DNA of 64,000 nt from Gautieria morchelliformis (GCA_015179125.1 WHVA01000187.1:1-64000), one strand, 5' to 3'; positions 53,057 to 64,000 are shown, counted from the stretch's first letter. Numbers and translations are program-made. Notes: generated by a model from the letters alone, not told the origin.

Positions 53057-53493
53057 TGTCAGGGAAACCCCAATCACACACAGCATTATCGCAATGCACA
53101 TTATCGCAGTGTGCATTGTCGCTGATGGTGCATTATGCAGTGTGTTATTGGTGGCCCCTGGGCCTCTCCTACCCTGCGCCATCCTTCTGTCTTGTGTTCC
53201 ATTTGTTTCCCTTCCTGTTCCGGCGCCTTCTGACATCATTCCTTCCTTATCTGTCCATCCCTGGTATCACTGGCATGATTGCTTATGTAACTCAGGCATT
53301 CGGTGATAGGGCTAGCATGCCCAAGCTTACTTATAGTTGTAGCTAGGTGGCGAAGGGGTTCCTTAAAGTTTTCTCTTTGGATCCCCCTTCCAGGTATGTC
53401 TGTGTCGTGTATATCGTTCTCTATCTCACCTTTGGATCCCCCTTTGCCAGTTCGCCGCTTGAGTGTAGAGCATCTGCCTAGGTTGCCCTTATA
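53057..53493 (+). mobile_element. Solo LTR related to element 1
   Basis: 437 bp, starts TGTCAGGGAAACCCC, ends GGTTGCCCTTATA, with perfect TSD GACAG at 53052-53056 and 53494-53498. It shares TCTCTTTGGAT...CCCCTT...CCAG blocks with element 1's LTR. The terminal CA has become TA. GCATTATCGCA-type short repeats lie at 53085-53145. Confidence 0.88.
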
Positions 53494-55150
53494 GACAGTG
53501 CTTGAGATTGATGGGGATAGACCTACAGAATGTTCCAGTCTGATTAAATGTGGATTCAGTGTGGTGAGCTCAAAGTTTACATCACTGGGAGATCTGCTAC
53601 CAAGCATATAGAGTAAGAAGACCCAAATTTGGTGTAAGATAGTTGGGTCTTGGCTGCATCATAACATGAGTTGAGTTAATGACCTTTCCTTGATGAGGAG
53701 CAGTACTTTAAAAAGAAATTGTTGCTAAAGTCTCTGCTCAAAAGCTAAGCCCATGAACGGGAAAGAAAGTATTGAGCAAGGCTAAGTCATGACCCATGTA
53801 AAATTTTTTGGACACCAGCGTCAAGCTTTTGCAAGTAAAATTGATAGAACAAAGAACATTTCAGTTTGAATTCAATTCATGGAGGATTAAGGCATCTGGA
53901 TGACCGGGGGAAGTCAAAAATGTGAAGATCATTGTCCAAAGCGATTTTACTGTTGTGACACTGTGAGTGAGGAAGAATGCAGCATATATGTAGACTCTCA
54001 CAGAATTTTCAGCAGGAGCACTTCATTGGTTTTTACTGTTATTTCTGGATTGTTATAGATGGCTTTGATGACAGAAATGTGACATTTCAGATCACACTCA
54101 GGCTGTTTCTCTCTGAACTTGAATATAATATTGAGATTTGTCACCATTGTTGACCATCTGAGAGGAAGCTCTGCAGAAATGGTCTTAAGTGACTCCAATT
54201 TGGAAAGAGCAATAGCTAGCCCATGTGCATATGGAAAGGGTAACTGGGTGTCAATGTCAGGGGGGCAGTGTCGAGGTTGTGGGCAATGTCACAGGATGCT
54301 GCAAGCATTAAGGTCAGAGTGATGCAGGCAGTTGAGTTAGGACTCCTGGGGGTGCTATGCCCGCAGAAGTCATTGCTCATTGTGGTGGAGAGCAAGATGC
54401 AAAGACATGTAGTATGTTTGCATGTATTTGCCTAAGAGTCTAATTTAAATTTGACTGCATGGTACAGCAATCACCAGGTGAGAATGGTGCCTCCCTTTTT
54501 GAACTTTGAAGAAATCAAAAGCTTATGAGTTAGTGAAAAGAATATTGTCTGAAGTAAAATTTTGTGTGCACTTGCATGTTTCAAAAGAATTTTGCAAGTT
54601 TTGAAATGGATTTGAGAGGTCCACAGGAAGCTGATTTCACTTTTCAAAGGTCGACAATGTTTGTTGAATGTAGACAATGGTAAAAGAACAAGTTGTATAT
54701 CCTTGACTTGCAAGGTCTCAGAAAAATATACAGGGGTCTAGCTACTGTAACTAAGGGATTGGAGTGGCAAATGGATCTGAGGGTGAGTGATTGTGTAATG
54801 TCAATAATGTTCTCAGAATTTAGATTTGTATTTTTTCACTTCTGGACATGCTGTGGTCAGATTTAGTAGTGTGGATTACATCAGATTTAAAAAAGCACAC
54901 TAAAAACTGTACCAGATAAAAATAGTTCTTACTCTCATTTCCGGCACAAACTGATCTCAACCGAATCTTCAACAGACACTTTACATGTTACAGCTCCCAC
55001 CAGGTGCCACCTCCCTGGACCCAGGTTGATTCTCACTGGGGCTCAGGGCTTCTGAAAATGGACCCTGGCCCTCCTCCTTGCGCTGATGGGGCCTGGGAAG
55101 GGCTGGGCTTGGACCCAGCCTGGGCCTGAGCCCAAGCCCAGAAAACACTA
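53494..55150. other. AT-rich intergenic stretch
   Basis: Short frames only (53998-54198 minus, 54471-54713 minus), not recognised. 55000-55140 carries GGGCTTGGACCCAGCCTGGG-type motifs. I see no gene. Confidence 0.3.
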
Positions 55151-55345
55151 CATGTTTTTACCAGCTTCATCCCACTCTGCAAGCCCTTCATCCTCAAGGA
55201 TCTTAAACCTTATAATTATTTCATCATCACCTGGCTCCCACCCATCTTCAGAGTCTTCATCCAGCACCCAATGATGGTCTCTGTTGACTCTGGCAGCTTT
55301 GGCAGGTTCCAGAATCATTTTGTCACAGTGGCTGACTTGTGAGGC
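55151..55345 (-). CDS. Acidic exon-like fragment, unrecognised
   Basis: On minus an open stretch reads SHCDKMILEPAKAARVNRDH, HWVLDEDSEDGWEPGDDEII and RFKILEDEGLAEWDEAGKN. Composition is protein-like and acidic, with no stops over 64 codons. No start, splice partner or family could be assigned. Confidence 0.3.
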
Positions 55346-55853
55346 ATGATAGGAACTAGTTTGAGACTGGAAACAAGCCGGAATGGCCTTGTGTGACTCA
55401 GGAGAAAATTTTCAGTGGGATGCCCTGGGAATTAGCTGAGGTCACATGACATGCGAAATTGGTCCTCTCAGGAAAATGTAAATTGCTGTAAATCACTCAA
55501 CATCAATACAGAAACATTAATTTAATTTTTTCTATCACCTGCACATTGTCAAGCCTACTGCACCACCAGTTTGCAGAATTTCAACAAATGCTCTGCAACA
55601 AGTGATAGCCTAATGGAATAGGAAAAGATTCCAGCAAAAAGATTTATATTACGCGATCAGGTTTGCATCGTGTAGGCCATCGTCGACAGTACCCAAATGC
55701 GTATGTAATGGGGTGCTGGTTTCGCGTGTCCTCTACCTTATTAATTTCCAACTAGGTCAACTACGTGACAAGTGGGTTGCTACAGCGCCAAAAGCCCTAC
55801 ATACGCTACGCTACAGTACGTAAAGCTAAGTAACATCCTGTTTTTTCCTGATG
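55346..55853. other. Intergenic stretch, no gene recognised
   Basis: Low-information sequence up to the start of the second duplicated block. ACGCTACGCTACAGTACGTA at about 55802 is a short local repeat. Confidence 0.3.
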
Positions 55854-58517
55854 TAGCGTCTTTGTCTCATGTCAAATATGTTAGTTACGATGCCAATACT
55901 TCCCCAATCAATATTATTCTGCTCCCAACCCTACACGACGGACCCATTTGTATGTTGCATTTCATGCAACATGATAGGTGCCTCCGATCGTGAATGCGAA
56001 CGAATGCCCTTCCACTGGGAAGCAATGCCTGACGTAACACGGTCCCACACAGACGGTCCTGCGAGTGGCTGCTCAGGGTCGATGCGGAAGAGGAAAACAC
56101 CAATCATAAGGACGGACTATGAAAATATTACCTGAGCGCAGAGGTAGGAAGGATGAAAAAAGATTCGCACACAGAAAGATAAGATTCCCAGGCAAGGGAG
56201 GATGCCCATGAAATCTATTGTAGCACCTTGTGCCCAGCAGAAGTGGTGTTTGTCAGTAGTCACGAAAATCGAAGCTCAGGCTTACCAAAGCCTGTGGGAG
56301 CCCCTGGAAACGTCCCCCGAAGTGAAACGAAGGCAAAGAGTGTTGCAACTGGGATAACCAACACTTGCTTCGCCAGTCCACGGCCTAATATCACACAGGA
56401 AACGGTTGCCACAAGCAGCGTTAAAGTGACAAGCCCTAAGATTCAGTGTGCGTCAGCCACCAGTCACACGGCACTTTTCAAATGTTAAGCAATGGCGCAC
56501 AAATGGCGATGATTATGGAAATGGCGTAGAGTTGAACCCCGAGTGCTCTGGTGATACTCAGATCCAGCACTATAACTCCATCGTTAACGCTGTCCGAATC
56601 GGATACGACAGAAAAACCCCTAGAGACGTGAAGACATGTTCAGGTCAATTCTGGGGACAAATCTATCGACCTACGGGGCAATACCGTCAACCTCACCAAG
56701 GGTGATTCCAATTGCTTCGTTTGAGCTATTGTCAATTGCAAACACAAATATTACCGCTGTGTAGCTGCATTGGAGAGTCAGAAGTAGGGCTATGTAAAAA
56801 CATGCGTGCGCCTGACCGATCAAATGGGTATGCTTGTAACGTCCTCTCGGCTCTACCAACGGCGGTAGGGGGGAATAAGCTGATTGGGGTTCTGAAGGAC
56901 GGTGTATTTCCCAGGTCGACCAATGTTGTATTCCAGCCCGGGAACGGCATGTCATCGCCGTGGTTCCAAACCGTGCCATTTATATGGAAGATCGGGCTCT
57001 TGGGTACATCATTTGTAGAGATCGAAGAGCCAGGAGAAGATTGGAGAAGGTTCCTGTATCATAAATTAACGTGACTGGCCTTTCGTCCTACGAACAAAAG
57101 GACAATTACTGATCAAAGTAAATGTTAACGTTGGAGCAGGTCAAGTTCGACCCTTCAACAGCAAAAACTCCACAAAAATAGCCGATATCCCAATCGAGTG
57201 TCATACTCTGAGTGGTCGGGTCGAGACTCAGCAGAGTTGGGAACAGGACGAGCTAAAGTTACGGCAGAGAACGTTGTAAGCGCAGCCTCATACGGGAGGC
57301 GAATATCCTCACGGGAGAGTCTTCTGTTGGCGATGGGGCCTTTATATCACGCACACGCAAAGCCCAACCCACGGGAACGCTGACGACAAGAACGCCTACT
57401 ACAACGACGAAATAGAAAATTATCCTTGCCCATGGTCGCTTGCGAGTTTCATTTTCAGATGTCCCTATGGGCAGGTCTATTTCAGTATACAAAGCATCAT
57501 GGATGGTAATCTAGATACCATTTTGTGCAGGACGTGGATTAGGTGGAACTCTGGTCAAGGTCGGCAACAACTGCGACCCCTCTTCTCTGGCATTGGCATC
57601 ACTCGTGTCCCCGTTATCGGCATATGGATCAGTTGGATTTATTTGAGGCACCTGCGAGAGAGAGTCAAACTGACTGCCGTTGTTCGAACCTCTAACCATG
57701 ACGGGTTGCTGATATGGAGGAAGTGTTGTTGTCTTGAGATTGGGGTCAGATGTCGGATCGACAGGTCCGTGAGGATCTCTTGGAAACTGCGTAGCTTCGG
57801 ATGCCTCAACAGGTGGTTCCATTGTGGCAGAACTGGAGGAAACGTCTGCAGAATCGAGGGTCATGTACACCCCAGGGGACGATTGTTGCACCACAGACAG
57901 CGACACGGCGTCCGAAGAAGGATGAGCCTGGGATCCCGCGGAATATGGCAATGGCACGAACGGCTGTTGAGCACCATGTGGAAGGTGGAATTGCGGTTGG
58001 GGGAGTAAGTCCCCAACTGTGGAGCTCCTGCGTGGTACCTGGTCAACCAACGATGGACTCAATGTCTCCTCTGGGGAGGTTTGAGTTCTTTGTGGGGAGT
58101 GGGTAGGCGTCTGTATGTGGGATGGTGGAGAGATCATCACAAAGCTCGGTCAGGCTGGTGAATAGGATTAGTAGATCATCCTCTCTTTATAACCTCCTAC
58201 AGTGAAGGCAAGGAAAGCCACATCACATGGACGCGCTTGTGAGCATACCTTGGAGGGCATTCTGCGCAATTTGCCGGTGTGGCGTGCTAGGCAATGCAAT
58301 TGAAGCTTGATCTTCAAGCACATTTGGCAGAAGTTTGATCATGGCAATGAGGATCATGCTGGGAGCGGACCATCTTCACGAATCGAGAGATTGAGCGGCA
58401 ACGTCTAAATTGGCATCAAAGTTGGTAACTGAGTTTCAAATAGACGCGAATGCAAACTTCATGCATCATGGAGATACATGAATGAAGAGTGATGCGAGTG
58501 CTAAGACGAGACGGCGA
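55854..58517. repeat. Segmental duplication, copy 2
   Basis: Matches 5222-7875 in the same orientation. Includes the gene, its TATA-containing upstream region and a short 3' flank. Confidence 0.9.
55931..58140 (-). pseudogene. DUF4436-like membrane protein paralogue with one nonsense codon
   Basis: Same eight exons as the copy at 5.3-7.5 kb: 58140-57313, 57252-57110, 57053-56817, 56764-56675, 56619-56501, 56435-56286, 56226-56171, 56116-55931 (1809 nt, divisible by three). All splice sites are kept, all indels in exons are multiples of three, and YPFDR, PGAPTGFG and IDFMGILPC are conserved. One codon, TAG at 57513-57511 (PAQNGI then stop), replaces the Tyr of NGIYITI in copy 1, upstream of TM1. 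Translation would end after the soluble N-terminal part, unless restarted at the Met near 57492. The clean remainder suggests a recent or polymorphic loss, or a sequencing error. Confidence 0.8.
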
Positions 58518-58950
58518 TGTACATTTGCGGACAATCAAAGTCAATTAATTTGGTGACCCTATTTATGCACATTGCTACAAACATCCTTACACCGATGAAC
58601 AATTCTACCAGCCGCTTTCCTTATGTCAAAACTTTTGGGCCGACAACACTGAAAAATTGGCCACCCCTGAAAAAAAATCTGGATTATGAGAAAAAAGTGT
58701 AATCGAAAGCTCTCAATGAGCTGAACACGGTTATGCTTGCCAACTAGATTCAGGCTAACAGTTGTGGTGCACAAACATGGGGAAAACAGGTGGCACTCGT
58801 TGCCATGGCGCGGCACTGCCAAACGGGTGAGGCACCAATTCGAGATGGCCGCTGGTACCTGGTTACATAATTGTGTGCAGCAGCTGACACTGGAGAAAAC
58901 TCCGACATTAGATTTCGGTACCTTTTACCCAAACGGTAATATTCAGTACC

Positions 58951-58978
58951 TTTGAGCACTGACAAATCAGTGCTCAAA
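58951..58978. repeat. AGTGCTC hairpin and satellite-like motifs
   Basis: TTTGAGCACTGA and TCAGTGCTCAAA are perfect 12-bp inverted repeats around CAAA. Further GAGCACT/AGTGCT copies follow to 59030. A similar AGTGCT-rich stretch lies at 61310-61570. Confidence 0.8.
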
Positions 58979-59085
58979 AATATCATTAAATGAGCACTAA
59001 AAATAAGTGCTTTGGAGCACTGAATTTCAGATACTGAAAAACATGCAAGTATGTGAAATTTTTTTTTGAAACGCGATCGCCCTCT

Positions 59086-59817
59086 TCACTCGGCCGTCAT
59101 AGCCCCACTTAGACATCCATCCACAGAGGTTGTATATCGTGCAAGCCGAGTGATCATGCGCCATAGGGCCGATGAATCCGGAAAGTATTGGCCGTTGAAC
59201 TGTTTGCTGGAATCGGATGGTGCGTGGACGGCGATGGAAATTACCATGGTGGAGAGATGCTCGCGGGTGAAGGTATCAATTTGAAATTGGAGAAGTCGCA
59301 GCCGTGGGTCAGTCGGGGGTGCCTCGGGGAGGAACTCAGCGTGCAGTTGGCTGGCCTTAGATCGACAGGCTGCCATTCGTCACCATATCGTTCTTGAAGG
59401 ACACGAACCAGATCGTCTTCGGTGATGTCATCATCGTATTCTTCTTCCTCTTCCTCCTCCCCCTCTGATTCATCTTCATCTTCCTCCTCAACCTCGATGT
59501 GGCCATGGGAATGGTTGGTCATCTTCAGACTGTCCCGTGTCCGAGTCCGAGTCTGAGGTCACTTGAGCAACAGTATCAGTGTGGTCTGAGATTGGATCTT
59601 GATCAACTGTGTCATTGTCAGGTTTGTAGTTTGCAAAGTCTGGTTGACTGTGCCTGTTGGCTCCACTGTCTGATCCAGATTCTGAGGGGTCAAGCGCTCT
59701 AGCTTTTTTTAGAAGGTGTCGGTGTCGTCGACGTTGGCGACTGCTGATAGGTTTTGTGCATGTAGGAATACACAGACATGGGCGGGTGTCTGGCATTATG
59801 CTATGTGCGTAGTCCAA
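59086..59817 (-). pseudogene. Acidic, possibly transposase-associated protein relic
   Basis: Three overlapping frames on minus follow each other. 59817-59488: MPDTRPCLCIPTCTKPISSR, RQRRRHRHLLKKA, then Asp/Ser-rich. 59522-59380: an acidic run with DDITEDDLVRVLQERYGDEW. 59376-59240: DPRLRLLQFQIDTFTREHLS. The layout (Cys-rich and basic start, acidic linker, short helical block) resembles the N-terminus of large Agaricomycete transposon proteins of the Plavaka/KDZ kind, but that is only an impression. One-base shifts or unseen introns separate the frames, and no catalytic part is present. Confidence 0.35.
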
Positions 59818-60081
59818 AATTTCTCCAAGTGATTGAATCTCCGATGCAATAGAAATTCTAACTCCTTTCTCCCGACCTCCACCCCGACTAACAGAAAAGA
59901 GGCTTCAACACGTTTTCATCAATTTTAGTCGTGTCCATTCTCAATAACTTGGCATAATGGAGCGTGCCACGAGGAAAATGCAAAGTGAGTCTCATATTTG
60001 TGATGTTATCGCGCGATCAATCCCCGCTCAACACCCTTACACGCATGTGCCACCGAAATCACCTCGACCACCAGTGTTACC

Positions 60082-60923
60082 ATGCCTGTATCCAGTTCCA
60101 AATCCAAGACGAAGAAGAAGGCTCATATGATTGTGGAGGTTGCGTCACAAGATGGCATAGGTAAATGCACTCCAAAGGTGGCGAAGCAACGCCAGCCTAC
60201 TGTCAAAGTACATATTCACTGCTACTCATCTCACTGTGGTCTAACCACGTTGCATTCTTACTTCACAGGCTCCATCGAAGGACAACACCACCAAGGGGAA
60301 ATCGGGTCACAATACCTCCCAGGTGATTTCATCGATAGGCGGCGTATATTTCTTTTAACAAGATCCATTCTATAAGGACAAGCCTTCGAAATCCAAGAAA
60401 ACAGTCCGCCCCAAGCCTAACTACAAATCACCTGACAACCACGACATCAATCTCGATCTCGAGACCCTAGGGGTTAAAAAAATGAAAGGTAAACAGAAGC
60501 AAGCACCTCTCCCTGTCCCTTCTGCTGTCAATGTCTCAAAGAAGAGTGCAACAAACTCTATCAAGAAAGCCAAGAGGAAAATCATCGAAGACAGTGTTGA
60601 GGATGGTGTTGGCCCGGTAAGTCTGTCATTCCTTCGATTACATATTTTGATACATTTATATATAGTCCAAACGCTATAAAACGGTCGATTCAGTCCCAAA
60701 GAAGACCATAGAAGTAAAGGTATGCCTATTATTATGCTCCCGGATGTCAAACTATGCTGATATCGCACAGGTGGTTCCACCGGCACCATCTACATCTGCA
60801 GCCACTGCTGATAGAGCCAGGAAGTCCCAGCGCAAGGTAAGTAAGTGTATTCGATGCCGTTGCGCTATGCTGATGGAGACATAGTCGATCCCGTCTGCTA
60901 GAGCTTGTGGTGCCAACCCATGA
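60082..60923 (+). CDS. Lys-rich hypothetical protein, 6 exons, intact
   Basis: Exons 60082-60207, 60269-60322, 60377-60616, 60666-60719, 60771-60836, 60885-60923 give 192 codons. Introns are 48-61 nt, all phase 0, with GT...AG ends (GTACAT, GTGATT, GTAAGT, GTATGC, GTAAGT). The protein is basic and low-complexity: MPVSSSKSKTKKKAHMIVEV, KPSKSKKTVRPKPNYKSPDN, VSKKSATNSIKKAKRKIIED, PPAPSTSAATADRARKSQRK, with nuclear-localisation-like clusters and no known domain. An upstream exon (MERATRKMQ at 59957, donor GTGAGT) could join, but the next acceptor (CCAG at 60073) would need an in-frame link that I cannot confirm, so the ATG at 60082 was chosen. The last exon could differ. Confidence 0.6.
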
Positions 60924-61879
60924 TGCTCTCGAACCCTCCCCCCTCTTCTATTACTTGGTACCTGCGTATGCCATTTTGCATTGTATCTGCCCCACACTGA
61001 CTACGTAAAATACAGATAGACCCATGTTCTTGCGCAAGCCGCACCAGCTTTCACAATATGTCCCCTCGGCTGCCCTCACTCCCACAATAGACTGCTCCTG
61101 CCCTCGCTCTGCTCGTGCTCAAACTCGGTCTTGCTCTTACACTCAAGCTCTCGCTCTCGCAATATGTTCCCTCGGCTGCTCTCACTCTCCCAATATATCG
61201 CTTCCGCTCTCGCACTTGTCTCTACCGGCCGTCAGCTCTCGTCTCTTCTATGATGGTTTGTAACTGCATGTGTCCATTTCATTGTTCACACTAGCTTTCA
61301 ATCAATGTATCTCTAAGTGCTTTTTCAGTAATAGAAAGTACTGTTTTATTGTGTTCTAGAGTACTATTTATAAGTAACTTAGGAGCGGAAAACCAGTGTT
61401 CTAGGACGCTGAAAGCGGACATTCTAGCTACTAGATTTCGGTACGCAGCTTATCGAGAGGAAGCGTCAAAAATCCGCTCCCCGGTTACTTATTATCAGTA
61501 ACTTGGGCACTGAAAATTTGGTGCGTAATGTACTTATATTAAGTGCTCCGAGTTACTGCAGTGCTGAACAGCAGCGCAGGCGGTGGAATCATTAAGGGGC
61601 TCCTCGGCTCTGTGATACTTACCCGATAGTAGTATCCACCATACATACACGGACATTTATTTAGTGAGTAGTGGAATAACCACTTGATGTACCCGGCATC
61701 ACAAATGACAAATCTAAGTAGAAGGGACTGGTGGACCGAAAGTCCCTTCGAGTTAGATATATTTCGTACCTAGACTCTCATACCTTGAATAACACCGAGA
61801 ATAAAGCTGACCTGCTACCGGATTACTGGGTGACCTGGATGTAAGAGTTGATATAAATATATTTATGTATGCGAGTAAT
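60924..61879. other. Non-coding stretch with imperfect repeats
   Basis: 61045-61215 holds two imperfect copies of an element with CAATATGTYCCCTCGGCTGC, ending in CTCGCTCT runs. 61310-61570 is rich in AGTGCT/GTACT motifs and contains CTAGATTTCGGTAC, also found at 58910 in nearly the same form. No gene seen. Confidence 0.5.
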
Positions 61880-62117
61880 CTCAGTAGTTGCTCGAGTGCA
61901 AAGTACTATATAAGTTCACCTATGCGAGTAATCTATACAAGCGTATAAGTAAAATGAATATAAGAAATATGCCGAATGTCTTACCTCAGTAGTTGCTCGA
62001 GTGCAAAGTACTATATAAGTTCACCTATGCGAGTAATCTATACAAGCGTATAAGTAAAATGAATATAAGAAATATGCCGAATGTCTTACCTCAGTAGTTG
62101 CTCGAGTGCAAAGTACT
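61880..62117. repeat. 105-bp tandem repeat, 2.3 copies
   Basis: Units start at 61880, 61985 and 62090 (CTCAGTAGTTGCTCGAGTGC). The two full copies are virtually identical; the third stops after AAGTACT. Each full unit has AGTACTATATAAGTTCACC, a TATA-like box. Confidence 0.92.
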
Positions 62118-63070
62118 GAGGAAGAAGAGCTTCTAGCTACCTACTTTATAGTATAGGAGAACAATGGAATCTAAACTACAATAGGCACATACACCACCAG
62201 TCGGGGTTCTGCTTTGCGACAGGTTTACAATATGCTGTGACCAAAACATTGTGATGTATTATTTGTGCGAGACTTCTGAAACCTTTCATGCACATGTCGT
62301 CTATCGTGTCTCCCAAACATCAACTTTCAGGTCTCACGATGGTTACTGTGTGACTTCGACATCTGCACACATGGAGTATCTTGTCAATATCTTTAATCAC
62401 GTAACGTAAAGCTCTGTATGAGGTTCTATAAGGTTGGTGTCTGATACATGATCAAAACCCTTGACTGATGCTATTCCCTGGATTGATATCTAACTCAATA
62501 TCTCTTCCATGGCCGCGTGAGCTTGAAGTGAGCTTAAAGTGAGGCACTTGGCTTGCTTCCGCACAGGTCCCGCATAACCAGGTCCACTCGTCCCTCTTTA
62601 ACTTCCCGCTTCTGATTCACTCCACATTCTCTTCTCCATCATGGGTAAACTCACCATTCCATCGTCCCTCACAACTTTCAAAATACACACAAACTGGTCG
62701 TTTCTTGTCAAGGACGTGCCCAGCCCCTCGAGATCAAAATTACCCCGATGGCCCCAGGTCCTGTGGCGGGTTCTTTTCTGTGGCAGACAGCGCCATGCAT
62801 AACTCTAATGTCACCTAATAAAAGACTCTAATCATGTCCACAATTAATGTCATAGTTATATACCGAATATATAGTCAGCATCGACCATGCTCAGATATGA
62901 TTGCATACTAAATATCTTACATCTATTTTTGGTCCCCCGATATTGTTATCGGCGATGTTCAAGAGTCACATGAGACGCATTTAAAAGGTATGCTAAACCA
63001 ATCAACAAGTTGTTGACCACCACATCATCCTCCCTGCCTCTGTCCCTCCTGGTCTTCATCGCCTAGCATC
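62118..63070. other. Intergenic stretch with one small candidate ORF
   Basis: A 52-codon plus frame starts at 62641 after a pyrimidine-rich leader (MGKLTIPSSLTTFKIHTNWS) and ends near 62800. It could be a first exon but no partner is found. The rest is AT-rich without recognised genes. Confidence 0.25.
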
Positions 63071-63131
63071 GTGCACTCTGAACCCACCAGTGGCAAATGT
63101 TACATTTGTCACTGGTGGGCTCAGAGTGCAC
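63071..63131. repeat. 29-bp-arm hairpin with 3-nt loop
   Basis: 63071-63099 and 63103-63131 are inverted repeats with 27 of 29 matches; the two mismatches become G-U pairs if transcribed from plus, giving an unbroken 29-bp RNA stem with loop TTA. Arm start: GTGCACTCTGAACCCACCAG. Confidence 0.92.
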
Positions 63132-64000
63132 GTGCACGGTTGAACCAGTTGCATCTTTCAATGACATCACTGTTCTCTGTCCGAGTCAAATACCTGCTAT
63201 ACTACTGATATCATTCATTAGTAGTCTGCTGTTTTTGTCTCAAAGTAAGATTTTTTCTAGCCGGGCAAGTGATTCCTGCCATTATATTCATGAAATTCAA
63301 GATCTCTCAGGGAATAATCCAAGCGCCAGTCCACTATATTATAGAAATTTGCTTTTAACGGCGAATGATGTAGTTTGCGACAGCTTGCAGCGCACGGCTG
63401 CATGCACTGCCTTGGGGTGAGGTTGATATTGCTTTCTCCGCAATTTGCTGACCTGCTCTTAAGACAAGAATTTCCTCCTTCGTACTCGATGTCCCCTGTA
63501 GGAAGAACCCATCCCTCGGGAGAGCAGGCTAACCCAGGTTATCTCGCTCATCCACACCACCCTGGGCAATACAACCCTTTCCTTCTTTCTCTAACGCTGC
63601 TCCTGCACACCAGCGCCGAGGAACAGAGCATGGCAGAGGGTTTGCGATCATCACAGGATGGGGAGGATTAGAAAGAGTTGGAAGGAAGGGGCGAGGCTGA
63701 TATGGATCAGGTGGAGTGAGGACTTCCGGCCTGGGTATGCGGAATTAATGGGCAGCGAGTATGAAATATTTGGAATGGGCAACATTGATATGTATACCAG
63801 GCAAGATTGAGCAGATTTTTAAGACATTTGGACAGGGTTATAGTTCTTTAACAAACACTTTTCACATATTAATGCAAGCGTCAATTTGAGTGCCACAATA
63901 GGTAATATTATGGTGGGAAGTGGCTCATGAAGAGCCGCTAGTATTGTCAATGAAAGCTGAATATTCAGGTTGCAGAAATGTTTAAGTATGGTCACCGAGA
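63132..64000. other. Right-edge stretch, no gene recognised
   Basis: A 98-codon plus frame (63375-63671) contains LLLRQEFPPSYSMSPVGRTH and AHPHHPGQYNPF but has no recognised family. The last 300 bp are non-coding as far as I can see. Confidence 0.3.

Noticed and set aside
61880..62117. CRISPR-like array
   Set aside because: Head-to-tail 105-bp repeats without unique spacers; the genome is fungal.

Overview
The window looks like a repeat-rich region of a basidiomycete (most likely Agaricomycete) genome. The evidence is the dense 45-65 nt introns with short exons, chromodomain-bearing Ty3/Gypsy elements, NWD-type WD40 repeats, and a multi-exon membrane protein of the type I recognise from mushroom-forming fungi (YPFDRY, LRGTFPGAPTGFG). 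I cannot name the species. No rRNA or tRNA gene, CRISPR array or bacterial-style operon was recognised.

Layout. 1-5.2 kb holds the 5' part of a spliced Lys/acid-rich gene, a CCCGCA-rich low-complexity tract, a broken AIR1/2-like zinc-knuckle gene, a Copia-type solo LTR, a WD40 fragment and a decayed coiled-coil gene. 5.2-7.9 kb is an intact 8-exon DUF4436-like membrane protein gene (605 codons). 8-16.5 kb holds gene relics (an unknown Leu-rich protein, an ArAE_2_N/ER-transporter fragment, possible MUB1-like and Tup1-like fragments) plus unusual repeats, notably a TGACTCA array in front of a TATA box. 16.6-22.7 kb is a chromovirus (element 1; TSD TGAGT). 23.2-51.1 kb is one nested stack: element 2 (family A, minus, TSD CGCTG) contains element 3 (family A, plus) and element 4 (family B, minus). 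Element 3 is itself split by a family B solo LTR (TSD CATAG), which is split by another LTR (TSD GTTTG). Elements 1 and 2 both landed in one older minus-strand coiled-coil coding region, now in three pieces. 51-55.8 kb is mostly non-coding with a solo LTR related to element 1 (TSD GACAG). 55.9-58.5 kb is a second copy of the DUF4436-like gene carrying one nonsense codon. 59-61 kb has an acidic, possibly transposon-derived relic and an intact 6-exon Lys-rich gene. 61-64 kb has tandem repeats and a long perfect-stem hairpin.

How it fits together. Most host genes here are fragments, consistent with a transposon-dense region. The only complete host-like genes are the DUF4436-like gene at 5.3-7.5 kb and the Lys-rich gene at 60.1-60.9 kb. 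The most unusual content is accessory coding capacity in the retroelements. Family A carries a third ORF of roughly 650-700 codons after its integrase/chromodomain. Family B carries a spliced antisense ORF between its chromodomain and 3' LTR. In element 1 the pol frame runs through the polypurine tract into the LTR U3. Both family A copies share a retropepsin active-site Asp-to-His change and a missing zinc-knuckle Cys.
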